Source of the DNA: Malania oleifera
Taxonomy: Eukaryota; Streptophyta; Magnoliopsida; Santalales; Ximeniaceae
Length of the DNA: 64,000 nt
Assembly: GCF_029873635.1 (NCBI RefSeq)
Contig: NC_080420.1
Location: 52,095,457 to 52,159,456 of the forward strand
Reading direction: 5' to 3'
The notes below the pieces were generated by a model that saw only the letters and a list, made by a program, of their open reading frames with translations, did no database searches and had not been told where the DNA came from. The translations under genes and the position numbers were made by a program. Numbering within the stretch: position 1 is the stretch's first letter; every line of letters starts with the position of its first letter. Positions 11,267 through 22,093 of this stretch are shown here, one piece after another.

Positions 11267-13300
11267 TGTTGATTACGCGTCAAAACTGCGTAATTAGGCA
11301 TCTTAACCCGGACTTTACGGTTTATATCTTTAATTAAATGTCTAAAATTTTCTAATATTTTAATAAAGTGCTAAAATTATCATTCTTGAGCTTTATTGCA
11401 CTATTTATGAAGTTTTGGTAATTTTTTGTCGCAGGAAAAATCTCGGAAACCAAAACCGACACCTGTTCATATTTCATACATAAATTTTCCGTACAAGCTC
11501 CAATCGAGACTATTCAAAATTTTGGAGAAAGATGAAAGGATTATCTACAACTTTTGTGTTTTGAGTTTTGCGAGAAACGGGCTCCAGAAGAGTCAGATTT
11601 GTGGTGAACAGAGAATGAAAAAATGAAAAAGAAAAAAAAAAGAAAGAATATATATTAAATGGGCTTTGATTTGACCCGGCCATGCAGCCGGGTCGGGTTT
11701 GGCGATTGGGTCTTAGGGCTGTGTTTCCCCTCTCCCCTTTTTATTCTTTTTTTTTTCTTTTCTCTTCCCTGTTGGGCGCTGCCCCAGCCACATCCTTCTC
11801 TTCCTCTTCTCCTTCTTCTTCTTCTTCTTCTTCTTCTTCTTGCTTCTCTCCTCTTCGCTTCTTTCCCCCGCCCTCTGCTCCCTCTCTCTCGTTTCAGCTC
11901 TGTTTTCCCTTGTCCCCTTGCCGCTGCACCTCCAGCGACACCAGCCCCAGCCTCTCCTCTTCCCTGCTACACAGCTTCGGCCACCCTGCAACTCTCCAGA
12001 TCTGCAGCAGCTTCTCCACAGCAGACCAACCCTGTTCCAACAACCAGAGCAGCAGCTCCAACCGATTTCCTCTGCTCTGCTCCACTCTAGACTCCCTCCA
12101 GCCTCTGCAACTTCTCCGGCCAGCCATTCCAGTAGACCGGAGCAGAGCACAGCAGCTCCAGCAGCCCGAGTAGAGCATAGCAACCTCCTGCACAACCACA
12201 ACAGACCCGAGCACTCTTCCAGGCTCCTCTATTCTCTTTCTCTATCTCTCTCTCTCTTTTTCTATCTCTTTCTTTTATTTATTTATTTATTTATTTATTT
12301 ACTTTTTTTGTATTGAAAGTTGGACATGGTTAAATTAGTATTAAGGTTTATTTTAGATTTTAAATAATTGTTAAGTTGTTTTTGCCTTTGGAAAATTAAA
12401 TTAGTTGTGATTTTTTTGTTCAAGATTTATTCTTATTTTTTTTGTTAAAACTCAATTTAGATTAGGTTTGGTTTTATCAAAGTTTGTATTTTTCTTATGG
12501 TCTTTCGTTTTATTGATGCAATGAGCCACCATGGAATTAATTTAACCCGAAAAGTGTGTATTGTAAGCATGAGTGGCTAAGTTCGGTAACTCGGATTGTG
12601 GGTCAAAGTCGTTTGCTTTCCATGGTTTGTTAGTTTCCCTAAAATATTATTATTAAAATTTTATTTGGTTGAAACCGAAAATTTAAGGCATCGTTGATAA
12701 CTCCCTAGCTCTTATTTCTTGTTTTATTGTTGACGTTAGGCACATCAAAACCTTGATTTAATCTAGGATTTTAATCAACTTATTTTTACATAAAATTTGG
12801 TTGATGCTTAATGAGAGTTTATATTTTCTTCCGTTTGGATGTGGCAAATTTACTCGAGCTTAGTAATAAAATTTCATCTTATTAATGCCTTGATTGGATT
12901 AACAAGAAGAGGAGTAAGGCCTAGGGAATTAGTAAACGATGGAAGTAAGCAGACATTGAACCCGTAACCCGAGTGTTTGGTAAAATTGTTTCAGTTAATC
13001 TGTTTAGTTTTGGTTGCGTTATTAGATTTACATTTTTGGAGAATTGATAAAATTTCAGTTTCATTTTGATAGTTTACTCAAGCTTCTCTCACTTTGTTTA
13101 CTGTTTTCAAAATCGTAAAAGCTCAAAAAGATTTCCAACCCACATTTTACTGCAACAGGATTTTACTAAACTTGCATAAATACTTTGATACTCAGTGGTC
13201 CTGGTGGAATACGATCCTGGACTCATCCTTGATACAACTTGACACTTCTGCACTTGGAAGCACAACTCAGAACGAGTCAGTTGTGCTGTCTGAAGGCTAG
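11267..13300 (+). mobile_element. LTR-J, probable Tat/Athila-type solo LTR
   Basis: It starts TGTTGATTACGCGTCAAAAC inside LTR I. It contains a long pyrimidine-rich tract (11740-12320) and a terminal region (about 13195-13290) with 'GTGGAATACGATCCTGGACT' and 'CTGCACTTGG', which resembles the end of Tat/Athila-group LTRs as I remember it. No gag or pol accompanies it. The right edge and target duplication could not be fixed. Long ORFs in it arise from CT-rich low-complexity sequence and are not genes. Confidence 0.45.
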
Positions 13301-14202
13301 ACTATGCTTGGTGTGATCAATCAAGATAGAGTCAAGATTCATCTGCGTCATAATTCTGACTAGGCAGGCATCCACAACGTACTTGCGTGCCTCGATTACC
13401 CTACCGTGTCCTGAAAGTCCAGCCTTCCAGGTATGGTACACCCTCTACAGAGGCTAATCAGCATAGACCACCACACGACTCTCACATTACAGTGTGGCAC
13501 GCATGGTCACATATATAAATCCTAGCAACGATACCGTGCTCCTGACATAATGGTTCATCGAGGTTCCTAAAGCATATATGGTAATTTAAGTAATAAAATC
13601 ATATTTCATATTCATTTCATATAAAACCTGACATATAACTTCCGGCCCTCGGCCGTCATATCATACCCGGCTCACAACCATTAAATATATACCTGGCCCT
13701 CACGGCTATAAACATTATCCTGTATATTCACAAGCAGTTCCAATATATTTTGCAAATAGTTCAATATTTCACAATCATTCATCATTTCAGTAAAAACATA
13801 ATACTTACATACTATTCACCTGCCACACAATCTCCTGTACTTTAAACATAACCCGTAGGCAACCATAAAAACATAGTATTTATGGTTTAAAAACATAAAA
13901 CTGGCCAGGGTACCATATATCCTAGGTTTGAAAAATAACCTTTTGAACGGTTGGTTTTTGAAACCTCAATTGAAAACATAAATACACTTACTTCATAAAC
14001 ATTTTGTACTGTTCAAAATCATTAAAAAGCTGACTTAACTAGATCCCCTTACCTATTTCCTGAAAAATAACCCGAGACGCTTGAAAATCGAACCCTAACT
14101 TTTTCCCGAGTTTAAGAATCCACTCTACTAAACTTGTAGATATTCACTCCTTGATCCTCATGGTAACTTCCAATTATTAAAACGGACAACAATCGGCGAA
14201 AG

Positions 14203-14207
<5 letters not shown>

Positions 14208-14253
<46 letters not shown>
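14208..14253. repeat. (GA)n microsatellite in LTR I
   Basis: About 23 GA dinucleotides. On the minus strand this is a CT tract just downstream of an AT-rich, TATA-like stretch, the place where other LTRs of this group also carry CT tracts (36433, 55489, 61527). Confidence 0.9.
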
Positions 14254-14255
<2 letters not shown>

Positions 14256-14399
14256 ATATATAAAAAAAAAATACATAACTTAACTTTTAAGTAACTAAAA
14301 TATCTCCTCCAAGATATTTATATATAAATATCTAAAAATATCTACTTCAATATATTTATTATTTTATCTATTTATTTTTTTTTTTTTCGGGTTAATACA

Positions 14400-14734
14400 A
14401 GGAGTTGGAATTGTACCATTCCCCATAGTCAAGACAGACCTATTAAAACCTTGTGCTATAGTCCTACCAATGGTGTGTCCAATTTCATTTGAGACTGTGA
14501 ACAATAAACTATATTTTAAAAGAACTGTTGATCTAATCTTCTGTGTATAAGTCATACTTTACACACTAGATCACCAACTATATAGAATAAAAGACACACA
14601 TGCGTAATCATTAAATAAATAATGTTAGACAAACATTGCTCACAAAGATTCTCATTAAAATGGAATAACTAAAGTTATTAATAAATACTAAAACCGATTA
14701 CATAAAGCATGTCTTTTAGTATAAATCCCTAACA
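14400..14734 (-). mobile_element. LTR-O, 5' part of a copia LTR
   Basis: On the minus strand it starts TGTTAGGGATTTATACTAAA at 14734, a typical plant copia LTR start, and runs to 14400 where element I interrupts it. It has inserted just before, or within, the RT region of copia relic N. No second half was found. Confidence 0.5.
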
Positions 14735-15171
14735 CAATGATGGTGCGATCACGTGTTGTTAAAAAAGATCCATTTCAACCTTATGATGAGGGGGATAAAT
14801 TACTTGGTCCTAAAGTACCATATTTAAGTGCTATCGGCCCTTTGATGTATCTTGTCAATTGTACAAGACTCGACACTGCATTTACTGTAAATCTACTAAT
14901 AAGATAAAACTTTGCTCCTACTCAGCGACACTGGAATAGAATTAAGCCTATTTTACACTATTTGAGAGGTACTTCTAATTTGGGTTTATTCCACTCATTT
15001 GATTACAAATCTCAACTAGTAGGATATGCATATGTTGGATATCTATCTAATCCTCACAATGCTAAATCTCAAACTAGATGTGTATTTTTTTTACGAAAAA
15101 ACTATTATATATTGGAAATCAGTAAAACAAACAATTACAGCAACATACTTCAATCATTTTGAAATATTAAC
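14735..15171 (+). pseudogene. Copia element N: RT end and RNase H start
   Basis: The translation shows the Ty1/copia junction between RT and RNase H: 'YLSAIGPLMYLVNCTRLDTA', then 'LHYLRGTSNLGL', then a degenerate RNase H start (YAYVGYLSNPHNAKSQT). One TAA stop lies at about 14900. The family normally has D in the first RNase H position where this copy has YVGY. The frame is broken at 15171 by insertion of gypsy element L and resumes at 26091. Confidence 0.75.
15167..15171. repeat. Left target-site duplication of element L (TTAAC)
   Basis: TTAAC directly precedes the L 5' LTR. CTAAC follows the 3' LTR at 26086-26090. One copy differs by a single base. Removing element L and one copy restores continuous copia RNase H coding sense across the site. 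Confidence 0.8.
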
Positions 15172-17012
15172 TATAAGAACCCAAACCGTGATAAATGGGT
15201 TTAAATGAATAGGAGAGGGGTAAAATAGGAATTTGAACAGGCTTCATCGATGAAGCCAGAGTTCGTCGACCAAGGCTTTGTATCTCTCGTCGATGAAGTT
15301 CAAAGGCTCGTTGACAAGGAGAAGCCAAGGAGTCTTGGAAAAATCAGAGATCCCAGACTCATTGACGAGGTCTTGGTCTCGTTGACAAGAAGACAATAGA
15401 GCCTCCTCAACGAGGACCTAATTCGTCGACAAGATGTGGCTGGGTCAAAGGGCTATAACTAGAAGTTTCTTTACTTCTCAACTAAGAAAACTCAAATATC
15501 TCTCTCTATCTCTCTAGAACTCTCCATACTCTCTATCTCTCTAGATTTCTTCATCGTTTGTCGTGAGAATCGTAAATCTGAATTTACCACAAGGATCGTG
15601 GAAGGATTCTCTACAAGTTCTACGGATCAGAATCCCGTTTTGGAGATTTTCAGGTTTTGGCGTAAAATCGAGGTAAGGCTCAGTTTTCAATTATGATCCG
15701 ATAGTTTAGTTAAAAATAGTGTTATGAGTATATTCTGTACTGTTGATTGTAGGTTTTGGAACTCAATTCATTGTTTAAGGGCCTTAGAGTTTGGGATTTG
15801 TTATTCGGGGAAAAGGTAAAGGGAATTGTGTTTATGTCGGTTATTTTGGAAATCGGACTTGGTAGAACTGTGGTTCACGGTCCTATGTGTGTGTTTGGCT
15901 ACTCATTTGGGGGGATCTAATGGGGAAAACTATGGGTTTTCATCATTACAGTTTTGGGAAAAAGGGTGGCGAGGGGTTGCATCCCTGGTTTTGTTGAAAA
16001 TCGAGTGTATATGTTGATTTATACTGTGTTATGGGGATGGTCATGCCTTAACTTGTTTAAAATGTATTTGTTTGGAAAATCGTGATTTTAGATTACCAAA
16101 TAGGTGTAGTTTGTTTGGTTATATGAGCATGCATGTGTGTGTGATTGGTTAAATTGCTAATAGGAACAGGGTTCCAAAATTGTTCTAGGTACTGAGAGTG
16201 TCCGGCTCTATATCCGAGGGTGTGTGTTTATCACCTGTCACGTAGGCAAGAGTGTCTGGCTCTATATCCGAGAGCGTGAGCCTATACCGGCTGATCACTG
16301 AAGGGTGTGGATCCACCAGTTAGTGCTGGTACGATGCCATGGGAGCCTGGGACTAGCCATGTGCCGATGGCGCTGTGCTTTGTGGGTTGGCTACAGGCCA
16401 ACGCCAGATTGTCGCGGACCGGCTTCGAGTCATGGGGTGTGACAACACCGGGTAGATCGTGGGTGTGTGTATATGCGTGTGTGCATGTATGCACTGTGTA
16501 AAATTAGTACTGGACTACATTTAACTACGTGTATGTTGCATCATGATAACACTCAAATGTCACACACTGATATAACCTGTGTTCTTCCTTACTGAGAGGT
16601 GTCTCACCCCTACTATACGTACATTTTTACAGGTCCTTTGAGTAACCGAAACTAGCGTCTTGGGGTAGGGAGCGTAGTGGCTAGTGTACTGCGGTTAGCG
16701 CTTGAGTAAGTGCTAGGACTGTATTTTGGTGGGTTGCCATTTTGAGATGTATTGGGCACCTGTTTGTACGTTGTATGATAGAGCCTGTGTCTGCTCTTGT
16801 ATAGACTCTAGTATAGTACTGTATGTGTATAGAATGACCTATTTTCGATACGTATATTCTGTTGTGTTGGATATGTATAGGGGGACGGGGAACCCCACGA
16901 GGTTGGACCCTCATCCTTTGTATTGTATCTATCGATGGTTTGTATGATACAGGGACATGTTAGATTATTTTTTTTCACCCCTAGGTCCCATTTCCAAGTT
17001 TGAGGCATGACA
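15172..17012 (+). mobile_element. Element L 5' LTR (1841 bp)
   Basis: It matches 24244-26085 along its whole length. It begins TATAAGAACCC (the 3' copy has TGTAAGAACCC, so the first dinucleotide has decayed) and ends GGCATGACA. It contains a GTCGAC-type motif array at about 15247-15430, and a TATA box that is damaged here (CTATAACTAG near 15454) but intact in the 3' LTR. A CT-rich leader follows. The length agreement with the 3' LTR (1842 bp) strongly supports the boundaries. Confidence 0.92.
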
Positions 17013-17032
17013 GTTTGGTATTAGAGACCAGG
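17013..17032 (+). other. Element L primer-binding site
   Basis: GTTTGGTATTAGAGACCAGG follows the LTR at once. It is a mutated initiator-Met tRNA site (TGGTATCAGAGCC). Confidence 0.85.
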
Positions 17033-17335
17033 TTGTTAGGTCTTGTAGACTTGGTTAGGCTTAGTTGTGAGTACATACCAGAGTATAGGATGTCGGATAT
17101 GGGTAGAGTTGGTTGAGGGTTGTTTGGTTGCTAGACCAGGATTTGTCGATGGTATTCCGTGTTTTTCCTGGGATGACGATTCTAGTAAAAGTAGGGCAGA
17201 TCATTGATGACTTTTGTGTCGATGTGGTAGGACAGACCTAGACCTGGCAGGGAATAGTTAGCACGACTAGTGATAGATCATTGTGTTAACTGTATATGTT
17301 GTAGGGATACTGATAGATTCCTATTGTGCTGCAAA

Positions 17336-18290
17336 ATGGAGCCCAAGGATAATGACCTGGGAAGTGGCTCTGACGAGACTACGAGTGATGAGTCTCCTTC
17401 TGTGCCTCGGGGTTTGACGAGGCAGGTGTTACGAGAGATCAGAAGGAGTGTGAGGAGACACGAGCGCTCTCCTACTGCTGCGGGGTGCACCATTGAGAGG
17501 TTCACATGCATGCACCCTTCAACGTTCTCTGAAGGACTTAACCCAACCATAGCAGAGGATTAGGTGGAGAAGACTGAGAGGATCTTGGAGGTCTTGCACT
17601 GCACGAATAGGCAGCGAGTCCTTTATACCACCTTCCAGCTATCTGGGGAGGCGGGTCGATGGTCGACTGCGGTGAGTCTGCTAGAGAAGCATAAAGCCGG
17701 TCCAGAGGAGATGACGTGGAGTCATTTCAAGGAGGTGTTCTTTGACAAATACTTCCCAGCTTCAGTATGTGATGCGAAGGCGGATGAGTTTTTTGCTCTG
17801 ACTTAGGGGAGTATAACAGTGTAGGGGTATGCGGCTCGGTATATAGAGTTGTCCTGGTTCACACCGTGTTTGATCTCGAGCAAGTATGACAAGACTCAGA
17901 GGTTCGAGAAGGGCCCGAGGAAGGATATTCGTAGACTAGTGGGAATACTTCATATCCACAAGTTCTCAGTTTTGGAGGATAAAGCCACGGTGATTGAGAT
18001 CGGTATCCGAGAGGATAAGGTGGATTAGGAATCGAGGAAGAGGATAGTACCTTCTGGTTCTCAGACAGGATCTCGTCAGAGATCATGGAAGAAGAGGAAC
18101 AAAGGCTCGGGCTACCATCAGAATACCGAGCGCCAGGGTTCTTAGGGAACCCAGACTAGGGATCGCTATATCAGATGCCATAGATGGCACGAGGGTGAGT
18201 GCCAGTCTTTCAAAGGTAACTGCTACAACTGTGGTCAACCAGGTCACATGGCTCATGACTGTCATGCACCAAGGCGAGAAGTGCCTGCAT
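17336..18290 (+). pseudogene. Element L gag (broken)
   Basis: From ATG 17336 (MEPKDNDLGSGSDE) the frame runs to a TAG near 17561, then continues as capsid sequence (LEVLHCTNRQRV; GEAGRWSTAVSLLEKH; FKEVFFDKYFPAS). More stops follow near 17805. Two zinc knuckles lie at the end: a first one whose leading Cys has become Tyr (YIRCHRWHEGEC, near 18170-18203) and an intact CYNCGQPGHMAHDC (18221-18262). Gag would form the virus-like particle. With at least three stops it is dead. Many stops fit CAG to TAG or CGA to TGA change. Confidence 0.85.
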
Positions 18291-19906
18291 CTAGGTTGAA
18301 TCGAGGGAGCAACCAGATACCTTGGGGACCCATTCAGACGAATAGAGCTCCGACCATAGTATACTCTCTTACTCTAGCGGACGCTGAGCATGCAGGGAAC
18401 GTAGTGACACGTACCTTATTATTGCTTTCAAATAAGGCTTCTATTTTGTTTGATTCAGGTGCAACCCATTCTTTTATATTTGTGAATTTTGTTGGACGAT
18501 GTGGGGTTGAGACCCGAGACATAATCGAGGTGTTATCTGTGACTATGCCATCTAGGAGTGTATCTTTATGTGGGAAGAGGTTGGTAGATTTCCCAATAGT
18601 AATTCAAAGGACGAAGCTACCGGAGAATCTTGTGGTATACGACATGTTGGGGTTCGATGTTATTCTGGGGATGGATTGGTTGTTCTCCAGTTATGCTGTG
18701 ATCGACTGTCGTAGGAAGGTAGTAGTTTTTAGACCTCCTGGGGAGCAGGAGTATGAATTTTCGGGATCATGTGTGCGTCCAGCACCACAGATTCTGTTGG
18801 CACTACAGGCAAGGAGTTTACTCTTGGACGGGTGTTAGGGGTACCTAGCTCGTGTGAAGGAACCACCGCGGGATGAGTTGAGGCTCGAGGACATTCGGGT
18901 AGTCAGCGAGTTCTGGGATGTATTTCCAAATGATTTACCTGGTTTACCTCCGAATCGAGAGGTTGAGTTTGCTATAGAGTTGTTGTCTGGCAAGGCGCCG
19001 ATCTCTAAAGCTCTGTACCGGATGGTTCCAGCAGAACTTTGAGAGTTGAAGGAGCAGTTGCAGGAATTATTGGGCAGGAGTTTCATTTGACCTAGTGTTT
19101 CACCCTGGGGAGCTCCAGTACTGTTTATGAAGAAGAAGGACGGGGTCGATACAAATGTGCATTGACTACCGTGAGATTAATAAGGTAACTGTGAAGAATT
19201 GTTATCCTTTACCTCATATAGATGATCTCTTTGACCAATTGTAGGGGACGTGGGTCTTTTTCGAAGATCGAATTGCGGTCAGGATATCATTAGGTGAGGG
19301 TTAGATCTGAGGATGTAGCGAAGACAGCTTTTCGAACCAGATATGGCCACTACGAGTTCTTAGTCATGCCATTTGGGTTGACGAATGCTCCGGTGGTGTT
19401 CATGGATCTAATGAATAAGGTTTTCCATGAGTACCTGGATCGGTTCGTGGTGGTGTTCATTGACGACATTCTGGTATACTCGAGGAGTTCAGAAGAACAT
19501 GAGAACCATTTGTGGTTAGTATTACAGACTCTGTGGGAGAAGAAGTTGTATGCTAAACTAAAAAAGTGTGAATTGTGGTTGAGTCAGATTGCATTCTTAG
19601 GCCATGTGGTTACTGGTGATGGTATATTAGTTGATCCTAGCAATATTGAAGTTGTGGTCAATTGGGTGAGGCCGAAGAATGTATAGGAGGTTCGAAGTTT
19701 TCTAAGACTGGCGGATTATTATCGTCGGTTCATAGAGGGGTTCTCTAAATTGGCTGGGCCTCTAACTCGATTAACTAGGAAAGGAGTATAGTTTGAGTGG
19801 ACCAGTGATTGCGAGCAGTGCTTTCAAGAGTTGAAGCACCAGCTGGTTACTGCTCCGGTGTTGACCATTCCTTCGGGGGATGGCAAGTTTGTGATTTATA
19901 GCGGTG
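18291..19906 (+). pseudogene. Element L protease, RT and start of RNase H (broken)
   Basis: Order and motifs: aspartic protease DSGATHSF with Asp at 18452; 'VILGMDWL' near 18659; RT start (DLPGLPPNREVEF near 18932; [17 protein letters not shown] near 19097); 'MPFGLTNAP' near 19366; RT active site FIDD at 19456-19467; 'LGHVV' near 19597; RNase H beginning near 19815. Stops occur near 18836, 19039, 19088 and 19684, with a frameshift after the KKKDG motif. The RNase H is cut at 19906 by solo LTR K and resumes at 22099. The order PR-RT-RH-IN is that of Ty3/gypsy. Confidence 0.9.
19902..19906. repeat. Left target-site duplication of LTR K (CGGTG)
   Basis: CGGTG at 19902-19906 is repeated exactly at 22094-22098. 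Excising the LTR plus one copy restores the RNase H frame across the site. Confidence 0.92.
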
Positions 19907-22093
19907 TGTTAGCTTTACCGTGATCCCAAGAGGGGGGGTGAATTGGTATTTTTAAATTTTACCTTCTAAGTATTCCTCCTAGCAGCAGTATGTTCACAAG
20001 CCTAGGGTCAATCTAGTGCAAATGATGTAAATGTGCCAGAGATCAGATGAAGCAGTTTAAACAATTACACAAGTATCAGAAAGCAGTAAAGAGAAGATGA
20101 CACGCGGATATGTTATCGAGGTTCGGCCAACCGCCTACGTCCCCGCCTTGGCTAACCAGCACAAGGATTATCACAATACCTTGCTCACTTAAACGGGTGG
20201 AGCGTCACCTATACAAACCAGGTCAAATTACCACAGGGTTGACCTCAACCTTAACCAGGTCAATTAGCGGGGCTGACCTCAACCTTTACACCAATCCTTA
20301 CCGGGCTGGATTACCGCCCCCTCAGGCCACGCCTGGAATCTCTCAGATATACAATCAAAGGTACAATACAATTGTGCTTTCAAGTAAAGCAGATATGTAC
20401 CACAAATGCGCACAAACACAAACACCACAAGTGATTTAAAATGTAAGCTCTGTGTGGTCTAAAATGTCAATCTCTTAACTATGTTTTCTATCAGTGTAAC
20501 ACGTACGTGAGAGTGTCAATAATAATCTGTGCACTTCAAAATATTCAGTCAAGAGTGTTCACACAGAATACCAAGCAAGCCTCAATATTATCAATCAATA
20601 GAATGCGTATGTGCTTGTATTGCAAAGTAGATAATCTTTGTTTTCGGTAAATGATATATATTTATAAAACTTGTACAAACAATACCACAAAGATTTATAT
20701 ATCACACACACACGAATATCCTTTCCCAAATATATCAATATGAACACCACAAGATATTCAAATATGTTTGAAAGTATTTTTGCAATCTCCAAACAAAAAT
20801 GAACTTCCTAAGATATTGCAACTAGAGTGCAATACTTGGGATGTCACAAAGAGTCTTTCTTAGGGCAGGCTTATTGGCAAAGCCTCCTAAGAAAACTTAG
20901 GTTATGCTCTCAAAAATCGATTCAAATACACAGCAATATGAAGAGCTAACCAAAAATAAAAGACTCAATACACTTACAAATGATTTGGATAGATGAAGAG
21001 TGTAAGCTTGAGTAGGTTTTCAAAGTAATGTAAGTAGTAGGAGGCAAATATGAGTATTTGGCTTGAGAGAAAATTTTTCTTAATTTATTTGCTAATCCGT
21101 GCTTAATCCACCAAATGAAGGAGTATATATAGACATACCAAGAATTTTGACCGTTGGGGACTTATTAGGAATTTTCAGAAAAGATTAATGACACTTAAGA
21201 AAATTTAACCCTGTTTAAAAAATTTAATCGCGGTAAAAAAATCAGGGCAACCCGAGAGGTCCGGTCGACCAAAAGTAGCTCGGTCGACCGGGACTCAAGT
21301 AGCTCGGTCGACCGAGGGCATTTTGAACTAAGGGGTCGGTCGACCGGGTAAGGGCGATTTTTGAAATCTCCGAGTTTCGGTCGACCGAGGCCTTTTTGAA
21401 CTGCACCGCTCGGTAGACCGAGTTGTTGGGAATTCTCCCGAGGCGCTTCGGTCGACCGAGTTGTTGGAATACAAAAGTGGTCGGTCGACCGGGGGGTCAA
21501 ATAGTTGACTCCCAGGTGGTTCGGTCGACCGAGGCCAAATGACCTGTAAGGGGTCGGTCGACTGGGACCGGGTCAAATAGTTGACCCGGACCGGTTTCGG
21601 TCGACCGGGCCAATTTGAACTGTTTGGCTCGGTCGACCGAAAGTGCACCAAGTGTGCATTTCGGTCCCGAATTGACCCAACTCAATCAATTTTAAGTGCC
21701 TAATAAACATATGTGCATATGTGTGTGTCCTAAGGCCACTTGGGGTCCAATTTTGAAGACACCGAAAAAGTCCGGTGTCGGTCGACCTTCGGTCGCCCGA
21801 AGGTACACTCTAAGGTCTTTCTATGGTTCGGTTTGAGCTTACAAAGTAAATCATTCATGTGATGTGTGTGAGCTTATTACAAACCAGTACCCTAATTACT
21901 ATTACAGACAGCCTAATTACTATTACAGACAAAATTCACTTAGAGATATTACAATTGGGAATATGAAATTGTCTTCAAGCTTTCACGTGCCCTTGAATGT
22001 ATGTTAGTATAAACCTGCACATGAACTGGATATTTATTAAATACAATTGAGTTTGTCATTATCAAAACCAGGGTGTGACCTATAAGGTCAACA
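19907..22093 (-). mobile_element. Solo LTR K (2187 bp)
   Basis: It runs from TGTTAGCTTT to ...AGGTCAACA with exact CGGTG duplications, so it is a complete solo LTR left after LTR-LTR recombination. It has the same superfamily landmarks as E in the same orientation: 'CCCAAGAGGGGGGGTGAATTGG' after the plus-strand left end and 'TTTGTCATTATCAAAACCAGG' near the right. The minus strand is sense: TATA at 21123-21132 and a large GGTCGACC array upstream at 21263-21787. Confidence 0.92.
21263..21787 (-). promoter_or_regulatory. GGTCGACC palindrome array in U3 of LTR K
   Basis: I count eleven exact GGTCGACC palindromes (most inside TCGGTCGACCGA), the last at 21780, plus variants such as GGTAGACC and GGTCGACT. 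Neighbouring copies are about 15-60 bp apart, and the spacers partly repeat ('AATAGTTGAC', 'TTTGAACT'). The array starts about 130 bp upstream of the LTR's TATA-like CTATATATAC. It could be an enhancer-like binding array; no protein is known to me. The arginine- and serine-rich ORFs here are by-products of the repeat. Confidence 0.75.

Larger units (their letters stand above)
10557..14399 (-). mobile_element. Element I 5' LTR, split by LTR-J
   Basis: In plus orientation it begins TGTAATACCCCGACC and ends ...GGTTAATACA at 14399. It includes the phrase 'GGGATGAGACACTTCTCAGTAAG' near 10999, which also occurs in both LTRs of element Q, and a (GA)n tract near 14208-14253. A foreign, CT-rich LTR (about 11267-13300) interrupts it. 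Without the insert it is about 1.8 kb. AGGAG after the LTR at 14400 would be the target duplication, but the left end of the element is lost. Confidence 0.6.

Noticed and set aside
11659..12316. Several long overlapping ORFs on both strands, rich in Ser, Pro and Leu or Lys and Arg
   Set aside because: They lie in a CT-rich low-complexity tract of a presumed LTR; open frames on both strands with no domain are what such composition gives by chance.
21195..21685. Minus-strand ORFs rich in RST and VDR repeats
   Set aside because: They are translations of the GGTCGACC array and do not resemble a protein family.
21263..21787. CRISPR-like array of short repeats
   Set aside because: The repeats are only 8-12 bp, irregularly spaced, spacers partly repeat each other, and the setting is a plant LTR.
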